Positions 35,060 through 46,686 of a stretch of 64,000 bases of DNA are shown one piece after another. A model generated the notes under the pieces. The model had not been told where the DNA came from and did no database searches. It saw only the letters and a program-made list of their open reading frames with translations. The translations under genes were made by a program, and so were the position numbers. Position 1 is the first letter of the stretch. Each line of letters begins with the position of its first letter. This DNA is from Variovorax sp. HW608 (GTDB lineage: Bacteria; Pseudomonadota; Gammaproteobacteria; Burkholderiales; Burkholderiaceae_C), in the NCBI RefSeq assembly GCF_900090195.1, contig NZ_LT607803.1, positions 4,676,229 through 4,740,228 of the forward strand. The letters are read 5' to 3'.

Positions 35060-36087
35060 TACTTGCGCAGGATGTTCAGTTCCGCCGCAGTCGGGAGCAT
35101 CGATCCGTTCCACACCGCGTCGGGGTTCACGCGCGTCTTGGTGCCGAAGGCGTCGGACACCTGCGAGGCCATGAGCGCGAGGCGGCCGGCGTTGACCTGG
35201 CCGAAGCCTTCGGCGCGGGCGTCGGGCGTGTTCACCACGGTGTCGATCGCGAGCTTCAGGCGGCGGGTTTCGAGCTCGCTGTTCACGATGCCGTCGCGGG
35301 CCTTGATCGATTCGATGGCCACGGCCGGATTGGCGATCACTTCCTTCGCCCCCTTGGTGAAGGCTTGCAGGAAGGCCTTCACCGCCGCCGGGTTCTCCTT
35401 GATCAGCTTGGGCGAGACGATGATCGCGTTGCCGTAGAGCTTCACGCCGTAGTCGGGGTAGGGCAGGATCACCACGTCGGCCGCCTTCGCGCCGCGCGCT
35501 TCGAGGTTGAGCAGCGAGGTGAAGGTGAAGCCGGTGATGGCGTCGATGTCGCCGCGCATCAGCATGGTCTCGCGCAGGGTCGGGTCCATCGCGGTCCAGG
35601 TCACGGCGCCGATGTTGTTGGCCTTGGCGAAGATCGGGAACGAGCGGCGGCCGGCGTCGAACACCGGGGCGCCCATCTTCTTGCCGCTGAGGTCGGCGGG
35701 CTTGGTGATGCCGCTCTTCCTGAGCGCCATGACCGAGGCCGGCGTGTTGTTGTAGACCATCATCACCGCGACCGGCTTGTTCGGGCTGTCGGGGTTGTTG
35801 GCGTGGAATTCCATCAGCGCCGCGAGGTCGGCGAAGCCCATGTCGTAGGCGCCCGAGGCCACCCGCGTGACCGCGCCGCCGGAGCCGTTGCCTGCATCGA
35901 CCGTCACGTCGAGGCCCGCGGCCTTGAAGTAGCCCTTGGCGGCGGGATGGGTGAAGAAGGCGCCGGGTCCTTCGAAGCGCCAGTCGAGCTGGAACTTGAT
36001 CGGCGTGGTCTCCGCGTAGGCGGTGCCGAGGCCGAAAGAGAGCGCCGACGCGGCGAGGAAGGACTGGAGCAGTTGGCGCTTGTTCAT
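35059..36087 (-). CDS. NMT1/THI5-like ABC substrate-binding protein
   Basis: 342 residues. Signal peptide (MNKRQLLQSFLAASALSFG..., cut near YAETT). Mature sequence FQLDWRFEGPGAFFTHPAAKGYFKAAGLDV is the NMT1/THI5 pattern, seen in receptors for pyrimidine, HMP-like and other nitrogen heterocycles. First gene of the operon receptor-ATPase-permease-deaminase-EthD. Coupling to a nucleobase deaminase suggests the ligand is an amino-bearing heterocycle. ATG 36087 chosen for the signal peptide. Confidence 0.9.
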   Translation of the reverse strand: MNKRQLLQSFLAASALSFGLGTAYAETTPIKFQLDWRFEGPGAFFTHPAAKGYFKAAGLDVTVDAGNGSGGAVTRVASGAYDMGFADLAALMEFHANNPDSPNKPVAVMMVYNNTPASVMALRKSGITKPADLSGKKMGAPVFDAGRRSFPIFAKANNIGAVTWTAMDPTLRETMLMRGDIDAITGFTFTSLLNLEARGAKAADVVILPYPDYGVKLYGNAIIVSPKLIKENPAAVKAFLQAFTKGAKEVIANPAVAIESIKARDGIVNSELETRRLKLAIDTVVNTPDARAEGFGQVNAGRLALMASQVSDAFGTKTRVNPDAVWNGSMLPTAAELNILRK

Positions 36088-36223
36088 TCGGATTCCGTTC
36101 AGTGATGTAACGAATTCAAGCAAAAACGGTGCCCGCACGCACTTGGTGCGAACCCTTCCGCTGTGCCAATGGGGTGCATGGCCGGCGGCCGTTGCCATCT
36201 TCATATCGGCAAAGTGGAAAAAG

Positions 36224-36258
36224 AAAAACGCCCCGCCGGGTGCACCGCGGCGGGGCGT
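36224..36258 (-). terminator. rho-independent terminator after maeB
   Basis: On the minus strand an 11-bp stem ACGCCCCGCCG/CGGCGGGGCGT with a ~9-nt loop, followed by a T-rich run (TTTTTCTTTTT). Located about 20 bp downstream of the maeB stop. Confidence 0.88.
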
Positions 36259-36277
36259 CTCTTCCGAGTGCGCGAAA

Positions 36278-38581
36278 TCAGCGTGCCGAGTTCGCGTTCG
36301 CCACCGCGAGCGCGGTCAGGTTGACCACGCGCCGCACGGTCGCCGAGGGGGTCAGGATGTGCGCCTGGCCTTCCGCGCCCATCAGGATCGGGCCGACCGT
36401 CACGCCGTTGCTGCCGGTCATCTTCAGCACGTTGAAGAGGATGTTGGCCGAGTCGAGATTCGGGCAGATCAGCAGGTTGGCTTCGCCGGCCAGCGTGCTC
36501 TCGGGCAGCGCCTTGCGGCGAACTTCTTCGGACAGGGCGGCGTCGCCGTGCATTTCGCCGTCGCATTCGATGTCGGGCGCCATCTTCGCGAACAACTCGC
36601 GGGCCTGGCGCATCTTCTTGGCCGAGCCGCGCTCGGAGGTGCCGAAGTTCGAGTGCGACAGGAAGGCCACCTTGGGCGGCAGGCCGAAGCGGCGCACTTC
36701 CTCGGCGGCCATGAGCGCGATCTTCGCCAGCGTCTCGGCGCTCGGGTCTTCATGCACGTTGGTGTCGGCGATGAAGAGGGTGTACTTGTCGAGCGTGAGC
36801 GCGTTGAGCGTCGCGAAGCCCGGCGCATCGGGCTTCTGCCCGAGGATGTTCTGCAGGATGCGCAAGTGGCTGTCGAAGCGCCCGACCAGGCCGCAGAGCA
36901 TCGCGTCGGCATCGCCCAGGTGGACCATCAGCGAGGCGATGGTGGTGTTCGAGCGGCGCACCATGGCCTTCGATGCCTCGGGCGTGATGCCGCGGCGGCC
37001 CATGACCTTGTGGTAGGCCTCCCAGTAGGTGCGGAAGCGCGGATCGTCTTCGGGATCCACGCATTCGACGTCGGTGCCCGGACGGATGTGCAGGCCGGCC
37101 TTCTTGATGCGCGCCTCGATGACCGCGGGGCGGCCGATGAGGATCGGCTTGGCGAGGCCCTCGTCCACCGCGAGCTGGGCGGCGCGCAGCACACGGTCGT
37201 CCTCGCCTTCGGCATAGGCGACACGCTTGCGGGTTGCGCACTTGGCGGCGCTGAAAACCGGGCGCATGAACATGCCGGTCTGGTAGACGAAGCGTGTGAG
37301 GTGCTGGCGGTACGCCTCGAGGTCCTCGATCGGCCGGGTGGCGACGCCGGATTCCTGCGCGGCCTTGGCGACCGCCGGGGCGATGCGCAGGATCAGGCGC
37401 GCGTCGAAGGGCTTGGGGATGATGTAGTCGGGGCCGAAGGCCAGTTCCTGGCCGGCGTAGGCAGTGGCGACTTCCTCGCTGATGTCGGCCTTGGCGAGAT
37501 CGGCGATCTCGCGCACGCAGGCGAGCTTCATTTCTTCCGTGATCTTGGTCGCGCCGCAGTCGAGCGCGCCGCGGAAGATGTACGGGAAGCACAGGACGTT
37601 GTTGACCTGGTTCGGGTAGTCGGAGCGGCCGGTGGCGACGATGCAGTCCGGGCGCACCGCCTTGGCGAGCTCGGGCCGGATCTCGGGTTCGGGGTTGGCG
37701 AGCGCGAGGATGATCGGCTGGCTGGCCATGCTCTTGACCATGTCCTGCGAGACCACGCCGGGCGCGGAGCAGCCGAGGAAGACGTCGGCGTCCTTCATGA
37801 CGTCGGCGAGGGTGCGGGCGCCGGTGTCCTTCTGCGCGTAGCGGGTCTTCGAGTCGTCGAAGCCGCCGGGGCGGCCGATGTAGATCAGGCCCTTGGAATC
37901 GACCGCGTAGATGTTCGACGCCTTGGCGCCGAGGCCGACCATGACGTCGAGGCAGGCGATGGCGGCCGCGCCGGCGCCGGAGACGGCGATCTTGACGTCC
38001 CCGATCTTCTTGCCGACGAGTTCGAGGCCGTTGAGGAGCGCTGCGGCCGAGATGATGGCGGTGCCGTGCTGGTCGTCATGGAAGACTGGGATGTTCATGC
38101 GCTCGCGCAGCTTCTTCTCGATGTAGAAGCATTCGGGCGCCTTGATGTCCTCGAGGTTGATGCCGCCGAGGGTGGGTTCGAGCGAGGCGATGATGTCGAC
38201 GAGCTTGTCGGGGTCGGTCTCGGCGAGTTCGATGTCGAACACGTCGACGCCGGCAAACTTCTTGAAGAGGCAGCCCTTGCCTTCCATCACCGGTTTGCTG
38301 GCGAGCGGCCCGATGTTGCCGAGGCCGAGGACGGCGGTGCCGTTGGTGACGACGCCGACGAGGTTGCCGCGCGAGGTGTATTCGGCGGCGAGGGACGGGT
38401 CGGCCTCGATGTCGAGGCAGGGATAGGCGACGCCGGGCGAGTAGGCGAGCGAGAGGTCGCGCTGGTTCAGAAGGGGCTTGGTGGGCGAGATCGAGATCTT
38501 GCCTTTGACCGGCGAGCGGTGGTATTCGCGAGCCGCGTCACGCAGCGCCTGTTCGGCGGGGGAAAGTTCTTTGTTGGCCAT
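36278..38581 (-). CDS. maeB: NADP-dependent malic enzyme
   Basis: 767 residues. Oxidative decarboxylation of malate to pyruvate. N-terminal malic domain ([28 protein letters not shown] metal region, AGAAAIACL nucleotide binding), then a C-terminal phosphotransacetylase-like domain (about 430-767), the hybrid architecture of MaeB-type enzymes. The PTA domain is thought to be regulatory, not catalytic. ATG 38581 has a strong AAGGAG SD. A nested palindrome lies upstream and a terminator downstream, so it is a single-gene unit. Confidence 0.96.
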   Translation of the reverse strand: MANKELSPAEQALRDAAREYHRSPVKGKISISPTKPLLNQRDLSLAYSPGVAYPCLDIEADPSLAAEYTSRGNLVGVVTNGTAVLGLGNIGPLASKPVMEGKGCLFKKFAGVDVFDIELAETDPDKLVDIIASLEPTLGGINLEDIKAPECFYIEKKLRERMNIPVFHDDQHGTAIISAAALLNGLELVGKKIGDVKIAVSGAGAAAIACLDVMVGLGAKASNIYAVDSKGLIYIGRPGGFDDSKTRYAQKDTGARTLADVMKDADVFLGCSAPGVVSQDMVKSMASQPIILALANPEPEIRPELAKAVRPDCIVATGRSDYPNQVNNVLCFPYIFRGALDCGATKITEEMKLACVREIADLAKADISEEVATAYAGQELAFGPDYIIPKPFDARLILRIAPAVAKAAQESGVATRPIEDLEAYRQHLTRFVYQTGMFMRPVFSAAKCATRKRVAYAEGEDDRVLRAAQLAVDEGLAKPILIGRPAVIEARIKKAGLHIRPGTDVECVDPEDDPRFRTYWEAYHKVMGRRGITPEASKAMVRRSNTTIASLMVHLGDADAMLCGLVGRFDSHLRILQNILGQKPDAPGFATLNALTLDKYTLFIADTNVHEDPSAETLAKIALMAAEEVRRFGLPPKVAFLSHSNFGTSERGSAKKMRQARELFAKMAPDIECDGEMHGDAALSEEVRRKALPESTLAGEANLLICPNLDSANILFNVLKMTGSNGVTVGPILMGAEGQAHILTPSATVRRVVNLTALAVANANSAR

Positions 38582-38734
38582 CGGTGTCTCCTTGCTTACT
38601 GGCTCAGGAGAGAGGCTAACGCAAAGTCGGGGCGGGAACGAGGGTGAAGCGCATCGATTGGTTCTGGAATCGATGCGGGATGTACATGGATGGGACTGGC
38701 GGGGTGCATGGGGTGTTTTTTCTGTGGGACGTCC

Positions 38735-38920
38735 GCCCGGTTTGCGGTGCGGCGCCGGGGGCTTCACTACGCCGGCCGCTGCGCGGCTGCCCTGCGGTGC
38801 TCGCCTTTCGCGGGGTCTCGCGCAAACTCGCTTCGCTCAGACAGCGCGAGCCCTGGTCCGCGAAAGGCTGCGCTCCTCGGCGGCGTAGAGGCGCCCCCGG
38901 CGCCGCACCGCCAACCGGGC
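38735..38920. repeat. long nested inverted repeat (~186 bp) between glxR and maeB
   Basis: Two 40-nt arms (38735-38774 and 38881-38920) are complementary at about 35 positions: GCCCGGTT-GCGGTGCGG... and CTACGCCG ends. Inside lie further stems CCTTTCGCGG/CCGCGAAAGG and CTCGCGC/GCGCGAG. No ORF or T-run of note. It occupies about half of the 395-bp gap 38582-38976; the remainder shows nothing clear. Confidence 0.8.
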
Positions 38921-38976
38921 TCCTGGTCGATCAACGGGGGCTCGTCTTCGACCTCGCGTTTTTGGTCCTGGGGGAA

Positions 38977-39876
38977 CTAGCCTTGCGCTACCGGGTGATT
39001 CGCCATTGCTTCCAGCGCTCGAACCAGGGCTGAGTGGTCTTCCTGGGCGAATCCCAATGCGGCGCATGCGTTCATGAGCTGGGCTGCGCTGGCGGTCTGC
39101 GGCAAGGCGACACCCAGGGACCTGGCGCCCTGCAGCGCAAGGTTCAAATCCTTCTGATGCAGGGCGATGCGGAAACCCGGCGCGAAGGTGCGCTTGATCA
39201 TCCGCTCGCCATGCACTTCCAGGATGCGCGAGGAGGCAAATCCACCCATCAGCGCCTGCCGCACCTTGGCCGGATCGGCGCCCGCCTTGGAGGCAAACAC
39301 CAGCGCCTCGCCCACGGCGGCGATGTTGAGCGCCACGATGATCTGGTTCGCGACCTTGCAGACCTGCCCGTCGCCCACGTTGCCGACCAGCGTGATGTTC
39401 TTGCCCATCTTCTCCAGCAGCGGCCGCACCCGCGCGAAGCTGCCTTCGTCGCCGCCGCACATGATCGTGAGGCTCGCCGCCTTGGCACCCACTTCGCCGC
39501 CGGAGACCGGCGCATCGACGTAGCCGCAGCCCAGGTCGAGGATGCGCTTGGCGAATTCCTTCGTCGCGATCGGATCGATCGAGCTGCAGTCGACCACCAC
39601 CTTGCCCTTGGTGAGCCCGGCGGCGACGCCGCCTTCGCCGAACAGCACCTTCTCCACGTCGGGCGTGTCCGGCACCATGAGGAAGATCACGTCCGCCTGC
39701 CTGGCCACATCGGTGGCCGTCGCGCAGACCAAGGCCTTCGAAGCGAAGGGCTCCGGCACCGGACCGCGCGTGTTCACATGGAGCTGGTGGCCGGCCTCCA
39801 GCAGGTGCCCCGCCATCGGCGCACCCATGATGCCGAGGCCGATGAAACCGATCTTCTGTGCGTTCGTGTTCGACAT
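38977..39876 (-). CDS. glxR: 2-hydroxy-3-oxopropionate (tartronate semialdehyde) reductase
   Basis: 299 residues. Beta-hydroxyacid dehydrogenase: Rossmann motif GFIGLGIMGAPMA (about 9-21), substrate motif DAPVSGGEVGAK (about 121-132) and the catalytic Lys in GDGQVCKVANQ (about 171). Reduces tartronate semialdehyde to glycerate. Third gene of gcl-hyi-glxR, in pathway order. It is followed by the nested palindrome before maeB. Confidence 0.95.
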   Translation of the reverse strand: MSNTNAQKIGFIGLGIMGAPMAGHLLEAGHQLHVNTRGPVPEPFASKALVCATATDVARQADVIFLMVPDTPDVEKVLFGEGGVAAGLTKGKVVVDCSSIDPIATKEFAKRILDLGCGYVDAPVSGGEVGAKAASLTIMCGGDEGSFARVRPLLEKMGKNITLVGNVGDGQVCKVANQIIVALNIAAVGEALVFASKAGADPAKVRQALMGGFASSRILEVHGERMIKRTFAPGFRIALHQKDLNLALQGARSLGVALPQTASAAQLMNACAALGFAQEDHSALVRALEAMANHPVAQG

Positions 39877-39910
39877 AGCGCGAGATTTCCTTCTTTTGTC
39901 CTGATGTGCG

Positions 39911-40690
39911 TTATTGCGTGAGTGCGGTGCGCCAGCCGAGGCCTTCGACCGTGCTGCCGCGCGGCTTGTATTCGCAGCCGATCCAGCCGTCGTAGCCGAT
40001 CGAATCGATGTGCCTGAACAGCCACGGGTAGTTGATCTCGCCCGTGCCCGGCTCGCCGCGGCCCGGGTTGTCCGCGAGCTGGATGTGGCCGATGCGCGTG
40101 ATGTGCTTCGAGAGCGTGTTGCCGAGCTCGCCTTCCATGCGCTGCGCGTGGTAGATGTCGTACTGCACCAGCAGATTCGCCGAGCCGACCTCGTCGAGGA
40201 TCGACAGCGCCTGGTCGGTCCGGTTCAGGTAGAAGCCGGGGATGTCGAAGGTGTTGATCGGCTCGATCAGGAGCCGGATGCCGGCGGCCTGCAGTTCCTT
40301 CGCGGCGAAGCGCAGGTTGTCCACCGCCACCTTGCGCGCGTCGGCAGCGGTGACGCCGGCGGGCAGTTTGCCGAGCAGGCAATTGACCTTCGGGCAGCCC
40401 AGCGCGGTCGCGTACTCGATCGCGCGGCCGACGCCTTCGCGGAACTCGCCGACCCGATCCGGGTGGCAGCCGATGCCGCGCTCGCCGCCGTCCCAGTCGC
40501 CGGCCGGCAAGTTGTGCAGCACCTGCACCAGGCCGTTGTCCTTCAGTGCGGCGGCCAGTTCCTTCTTCTCGTAGGCGTAGGGAAAGAGGTACTCCACCGC
40601 CTTGAAGCCCGCCTGGGCGGCGGCTTCGAAACGCTGCATGAACGGCAGCTCGTTGAACAGCATCGTCAGGTTGGCTGCGAACTTGGGCAT
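39911..40690 (-). CDS. hyi: hydroxypyruvate isomerase
   Basis: 259 residues. TIM-barrel isomerase (xylose-isomerase-like AP endonuclease family). MLFNELPFMQRFEAAAQAGF start, LLIEPINTFDIPGFYL (metal-binding Glu) and GEINYPWLFRHIDSIGYDGWIGCEYKP near the end are all Hyi hallmarks. Interconverts hydroxypyruvate and tartronate semialdehyde. Starts 20 bp after gcl; the ATG has a nearby GAGACAGAC region. Confidence 0.95.
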   Translation of the reverse strand: MPKFAANLTMLFNELPFMQRFEAAAQAGFKAVEYLFPYAYEKKELAAALKDNGLVQVLHNLPAGDWDGGERGIGCHPDRVGEFREGVGRAIEYATALGCPKVNCLLGKLPAGVTAADARKVAVDNLRFAAKELQAAGIRLLIEPINTFDIPGFYLNRTDQALSILDEVGSANLLVQYDIYHAQRMEGELGNTLSKHITRIGHIQLADNPGRGEPGTGEINYPWLFRHIDSIGYDGWIGCEYKPRGSTVEGLGWRTALTQ

Positions 40691-40710
40691 GTTGTCTGTC
40701 TCCTCGGGAA

Positions 40711-42504
<1,794 letters not shown>

Positions 42505-42579
42505 TTGAAGTCTCCTTGGGATGGACTCCACTGTAGGAAGAGGGGGCATGCGGCAGAAGACGCCTGAGGGCCATAAAGC

Positions 42580-42598
42580 CTATTCCGTGGCGGAATAG
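42580..42598. promoter_or_regulatory. perfect inverted repeat in the gcl-lysR divergent gap
   Basis: CTATTCCG-TGG-CGGAATAG, a perfect 8-bp dyad that includes a T-N11-A core as bound by LysR proteins. It is 20 bp upstream of the LysR start and 76 bp upstream of gcl, so it can serve both. Confidence 0.6.
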
Positions 42599-42617
42599 CT
42601 GGCGCTACCATGCGTCA

Positions 42618-43529
42618 ATGGACCGACTGCTTGCGATGGAGATGTTCGTGCGCGTGGTGGAAACCGGCAGCTTTTCCAAGGCCGCCGGCGAGTTCAACAC
42701 CACCCAGCCCACCGTGACCAAGCAGGTCGCGGCCACCGAGGCGCGCCTCAAGGCCCGCCTGCTCAACCGCAACACGCGCGGCGTGAGCCTGACCGAGGCG
42801 GGCGCGCTCTACTACGAGAAGTGCAAATCCATCGTCCGGGAGGCGGAGGAGGCCGACAGCATCGTCAAGCTGCAGCAGTCGCAGGCACAGGGGCTGCTGC
42901 GCATCGGCACCTCGACCGCATTCGGCCGCCGTGTCATCGTGCCGCTGGCGCTCGAGTTCATGGCGCGGCATCCGCAGGTGCAGGTCGATCTCAGCTTCGA
43001 GGACCGCTACGTGGACCTCGTCGCGCAGGGCATCGACGTGGCGATCCGCATGGGCAAGCTGGCCGATTCATCGCTGGGCGCGCGCTATCTCGGCATGAAC
43101 CCGTGGGTGATGGTCGCGGCGCCCGACTATCTCAGGAAGCACGGCACGCCGAAGAAGGCGCAGGACCTGAGCGCGCACGTGGCGCTGATCTACAGCAGCG
43201 TGGTGGGGGATGACGTCTGGCACATGCACACGCCCAAGGGGGAGGCGGTGTCGGTGCCGGTGTCGGGGCGGCTGCGTTCCAACAACGTCTCGGCGGTGCT
43301 GGCGGCCGCGCGCGCGGGCCTCGGCATCGCGTTGATGCCGCGCTATGTGGCGAGCGATTCGCTCGTGTCGGGGCAGGTGGTCGAAGTGCTGTCCGACCAC
43401 GGGCTGGCCGAGCAGGAAATCCACGCGGTGTTTCCGTCGCCGAAGCTGGTTCCGGGCAAGGTGTCTGCCTTCGTCGCGTTCCTCCAGGGGCGGTTCGGCG
43501 AGCAGTGGTGGCTCGGCGATCGCGGATGA
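42618..43529 (+). CDS. LysR-family transcriptional regulator
   Basis: 303 residues. N-terminal HTH (about 3-62: MEMFVRVVETGSFSKAAGEFNTTQPTVTKQVA) and a substrate-binding effector domain (about 90-295). Divergent from gcl-hyi-glxR, so it probably regulates glyoxylate use with an intermediate as effector. The effector cannot be read. The SD-less ATG lies 19 bp after the palindrome. Confidence 0.92.
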   Translation: MDRLLAMEMFVRVVETGSFSKAAGEFNTTQPTVTKQVAATEARLKARLLNRNTRGVSLTEAGALYYEKCKSIVREAEEADSIVKLQQSQAQGLLRIGTSTAFGRRVIVPLALEFMARHPQVQVDLSFEDRYVDLVAQGIDVAIRMGKLADSSLGARYLGMNPWVMVAAPDYLRKHGTPKKAQDLSAHVALIYSSVVGDDVWHMHTPKGEAVSVPVSGRLRSNNVSAVLAAARAGLGIALMPRYVASDSLVSGQVVEVLSDHGLAEQEIHAVFPSPKLVPGKVSAFVAFLQGRFGEQWWLGDRG

Positions 43530-43532
43530 GGG

Positions 43533-44600
43533 TCAGCGCGGCGGCGGCGTTTCCTCCGCGTTCGACGAAGCGAACAAGTCCCACGCCGCCATGAACAGCG
43601 CCGCGATCACCGGCCCGATCACGAAGCCGTTGATGCCGAAGAGCGCGATGCCGCCGATGGTGGACATCAAGACGATGTAGTCGGGCATCTGCGTGTCCTT
43701 GCCGACCAGGATCGGCCGCAGGATGTTGTCGACCAGCCCGATCACGAAGACGCCGATGAAGATCAGCACCAGTCCCTTCACGACGGCGCCGGTGGCGAGG
43801 AAATAGATCGCCACCGGTATCCAGATCAGCGCCGCGCCGACGGCCGGCAGCAGCGAGAGAAAGGCCATCAGAGAACCCCACAGCAGCGCGCCCTGCACGC
43901 CGAGGAACGAAAAGGTCACGCCGCCGATGAATCCCTGCACCACGGCGACCGCGACATTGCCCTTGATGGTGGCGCGGATCACGGCGGCGAACTTGGCGAA
44001 CAGGTGATTGGTGTGCGCCCTGGTGAGCGGCAGCGCCGCGCGGACCGTCTTCGAAAGCTCGCGGCCGTCGCGAAGCAGGAAGTACAGCATGTACAGCATC
44101 AGGCCGAAGGCGATGATGAATTCGAAGGCGTTCTGGCCGATGGAGACCGCGCGCGTCGCGATGATCTGGCTGCCCCGCAGGGCCGAGGCAGAGAAGCGGC
44201 TGATGAATGCCTCGATGTTGGTGAGACCGAAGCGGTTGAGCTGCTCGACCGCCCAGTTGGGCAGGGCGTGCACGATCTGCTGGAAGTAGCCGGCGAAGCT
44301 GATGTCGCCGGATCGCACCTTCTGCGCGACGAAGGCCATCTCGTCGATCAGCGCGAGGATGATCGCCACCAGCGGGATGATGACGAGGACCATCGCGAGC
44401 AGCAGGGTGATGAGCGCCGCGAGATTGCGGCGGCCTTTCACCTTGATGACCACCCAGCGGTAGAACGGCGTGAAGAGGATCGCCAGCGCGACTGCCCACA
44501 TGACCGCGCCGAAGAAGGGGAGAAGGATCCAGCCGAAGGCGAGCGTGACGATCGCCAGCAGGAAGAGAAAAACAGCGCGTTGGAGGGCTGGGGAATTCAT
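43533..44600 (-). CDS. AI-2E family transporter (permease)
   Basis: 355 residues, about eight hydrophobic helices with the family pattern (LPFFGAVMWAVALAILFTPF; GFIGGVTFSFLGVQGALLWG; GLVDNILRPILVGKD). Members export autoinducer-2 in a few cases and ions or other solutes in others, so no substrate is claimed. Convergent with the LysR gene, 3 bp gap. Terminates a leftward stretch. Confidence 0.92.
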   Translation of the reverse strand: MNSPALQRAVFLFLLAIVTLAFGWILLPFFGAVMWAVALAILFTPFYRWVVIKVKGRRNLAALITLLLAMVLVIIPLVAIILALIDEMAFVAQKVRSGDISFAGYFQQIVHALPNWAVEQLNRFGLTNIEAFISRFSASALRGSQIIATRAVSIGQNAFEFIIAFGLMLYMLYFLLRDGRELSKTVRAALPLTRAHTNHLFAKFAAVIRATIKGNVAVAVVQGFIGGVTFSFLGVQGALLWGSLMAFLSLLPAVGAALIWIPVAIYFLATGAVVKGLVLIFIGVFVIGLVDNILRPILVGKDTQMPDYIVLMSTIGGIALFGINGFVIGPVIAALFMAAWDLFASSNAEETPPPR

Positions 44601-44627
44601 GCCCGGCGATTCTCCCCCCGGCAGGCG

Positions 44628-45326
44628 CTAACGCGCGCTGCGGGGGAGCGCAACGGGCGCCAGCGTGGCGCGCAGGCGTTCGTTCTCGGTCGGGTCGGCG
44701 GCGGCTTCGACCTGCAGGGCTTCTTCGACATTGCCGATGTGGTCGAGCATCAGCTGGCGGGCGCGGGCGGTGTCGCCGTCCTCCAGCGCGGCGACGATGG
44801 CCGCGTGCTCGGCGCAGGACTGGTCGGCTTCGTGCTTGGACTGGAAGAGGGTGGCTGCGAGAGTGGTGCGCGCGGTGAGGTCGCGCAGCACATCGCACAG
44901 CAGGCGGTGGCCCATCTGGTCGGCCAGGCAGACGTGGAAGTCGGCCAAGAGGAAGGCGCGGGTGGCCGCATCGGCCCCGGCGATGGCGCGCTTCTCGTCG
45001 GCGATGTGTTCGCGCAGCTTGCGGATCACCTTCGAGAGCGGCCGGCCGGCTTCGGCGAGGATGCCGGACTCGACGATGCGGCGCGCGGCGAAGGCGTCGC
45101 GCGCATCCTCGGCCGAAGGCTCCACCACGAACCAGCCGCGGCGCGACTGCACCTCGACGAAGCCGCGCGCCTGCAGCTGCATCAGCGCCTCGCGCACCAT
45201 GGTGCGGCTGACGCCGAAGTTCTCCGCCAGCGCCTGCTCGCCGAGCCGCTCGCCGGGCGCGAGCTTCTGCGCGAGGATGGCTTCGACCACGCGCTCGGCG
45301 ATGGTGGTGGGCGTGACGTCGGTCAT
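44628..45326 (-). CDS. GntR-family regulator (FadR/FCD type)
   Basis: 232 residues. Winged helix (about 8-75: APGERLGEQALAENFGVSRTMVREALMQL) and an all-helical FCD effector domain with His/Asp metal-ligand candidates (DFHVCLADQ, AEHAAIVAALEDGD). FCD regulators commonly bind organic acids. It lies 8 bp after dctA and likely regulates it through the paired TTGCAT-N2-AA sites upstream. Start ATG 45326; CTG-initiated codons upstream are unlikely. Confidence 0.91.
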   Translation of the reverse strand: MTDVTPTTIAERVVEAILAQKLAPGERLGEQALAENFGVSRTMVREALMQLQARGFVEVQSRRGWFVVEPSAEDARDAFAARRIVESGILAEAGRPLSKVIRKLREHIADEKRAIAGADAATRAFLLADFHVCLADQMGHRLLCDVLRDLTARTTLAATLFQSKHEADQSCAEHAAIVAALEDGDTARARQLMLDHIGNVEEALQVEAAADPTENERLRATLAPVALPRSAR

Positions 45327-45334
45327 GGGGGTGT

Positions 45335-46666
45335 TCAGCTCGCGGGTTGGACGACGGCTGGGGATTCTGCCGTGTCCGCTTCGCGCAGCGGCTCGTCCTC
45401 GGGCGAGTGCGTGCCGTTGAGCACCGCATGCGCCCGCTCGCGGTCGATATCGCCTTCCCAGGCGGCGATCGCGACGGTGGCCACGCAGTTGCCGATCAGG
45501 TTGCCCAAAGCGCGGGCGATGCCCATGAACCAGTCGACCGAGAGCACCAGCACCAGCCCGATCGCGGGAATCGCCGGAATGGCATGCAGCGTCGCCGCGA
45601 GCACCACGATCGCCGAGCCCGGCACGCCGTGCGCGCCCTTGGAGGTGACCAGCGCGATCGCGAGGATGGTCAGCAGGTCGGTCATCGAGACCGGCGTGTT
45701 GGTCGCCTGGGCGATGAACACCGCGGCCAGCGTGATGTAGATCGAGAAGGCGTCGAGGTTGAACGAATAGCCGGTCGGGATCACGAGGCCGACCGTCGAA
45801 TCGCGGATGCCCATGTGGCGCAGCTTGCCCATGATCTGCGGCAGCACGCTGTCCGACGAGGTGGTCGCGAAGACGATGGTGAGTTCCTCGCGCAGGTAGC
45901 GCAGCAGCTTGAGGATGCTGAAGCCCGACAGCCGCATCACGATGCCGAGGACCACGAACACGAAGAGGAACACCGCGACGTAGAACAGTCCGACCAGCGC
46001 GCCGAGCTGCTTGAGCGAGCCGATACCGTACTGGCCCACGGTGAACGCGATCGCGCCGAGCACGCCGAGCGGTGCGAGCTTGATGATGATGCCCATGATC
46101 TTGAACATCACGAGCGCCGTGGCATCCACCACCGCCGCGACCGGCTTGCCGCGATCGCCCAGGAGCGTCAGCGCGCAGCCGAAGAGCACCGCGAACAGCA
46201 GCACCTGCAGCACGTCGCCGGTGGCGAAGGCGTTGATCACCGTGGTGGGGATCAGCTTCATGATGAACTCGACCGTGCCGCCGCTGGTGAGCTTGTCGGC
46301 GGTCGACGTATAGGCGCTCATGGCGTTGGCGTCGAGCTTCGACGGATCGACGTTCATGCCCACGCCGGGCTCGAACACGAAGGCGAGCAAGAGGCCCAGC
46401 CCCAGTGCGACGGTGGTGAGCACCTCGAAGTAGATCAGCGCCTTGACGCCGACCCGGCCCACGCGCTTGAGGTCGCCCGCGCCGGCGATGCCGTGCACCA
46501 CCACGCAGAACACCAGCACCGGGATGATCATCTTGATCAGCTTGATGAAGCCGTCGCCGAGCGGTTTGAGCTTGATGGCGAAGTCGGGAAAGAAGAGGCC
46601 GGCGATCACGCCGAGCACCAGCGCGATGACGACCTGACCGAAAAGGGATTTGGCGAATCGGGGCAT
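45335..46666 (-). CDS. dctA: C4-dicarboxylate transport protein (DctA/DAACS family)
   Basis: 443 residues, about eight helices plus two re-entrant loops. SSSDSVLPQIM-type serine-rich loop (TTSSDSVLPQIM) and the motif SFNLDAFSIY of dicarboxylate/glutamate symporters (NLDG-like), followed by a GVPGSAIVVLAATL helix. Cation-coupled uptake of succinate, fumarate, malate. ATG 46666 gives the usual N-terminus MPRFAKSLFGQV. Co-transcribed with the GntR gene. Confidence 0.94.
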   Translation of the reverse strand: MPRFAKSLFGQVVIALVLGVIAGLFFPDFAIKLKPLGDGFIKLIKMIIPVLVFCVVVHGIAGAGDLKRVGRVGVKALIYFEVLTTVALGLGLLLAFVFEPGVGMNVDPSKLDANAMSAYTSTADKLTSGGTVEFIMKLIPTTVINAFATGDVLQVLLFAVLFGCALTLLGDRGKPVAAVVDATALVMFKIMGIIIKLAPLGVLGAIAFTVGQYGIGSLKQLGALVGLFYVAVFLFVFVVLGIVMRLSGFSILKLLRYLREELTIVFATTSSDSVLPQIMGKLRHMGIRDSTVGLVIPTGYSFNLDAFSIYITLAAVFIAQATNTPVSMTDLLTILAIALVTSKGAHGVPGSAIVVLAATLHAIPAIPAIGLVLVLSVDWFMGIARALGNLIGNCVATVAIAAWEGDIDRERAHAVLNGTHSPEDEPLREADTAESPAVVQPAS

Positions 46667-46686
46667 GAAGGCTCTCCGTGTTGGGG

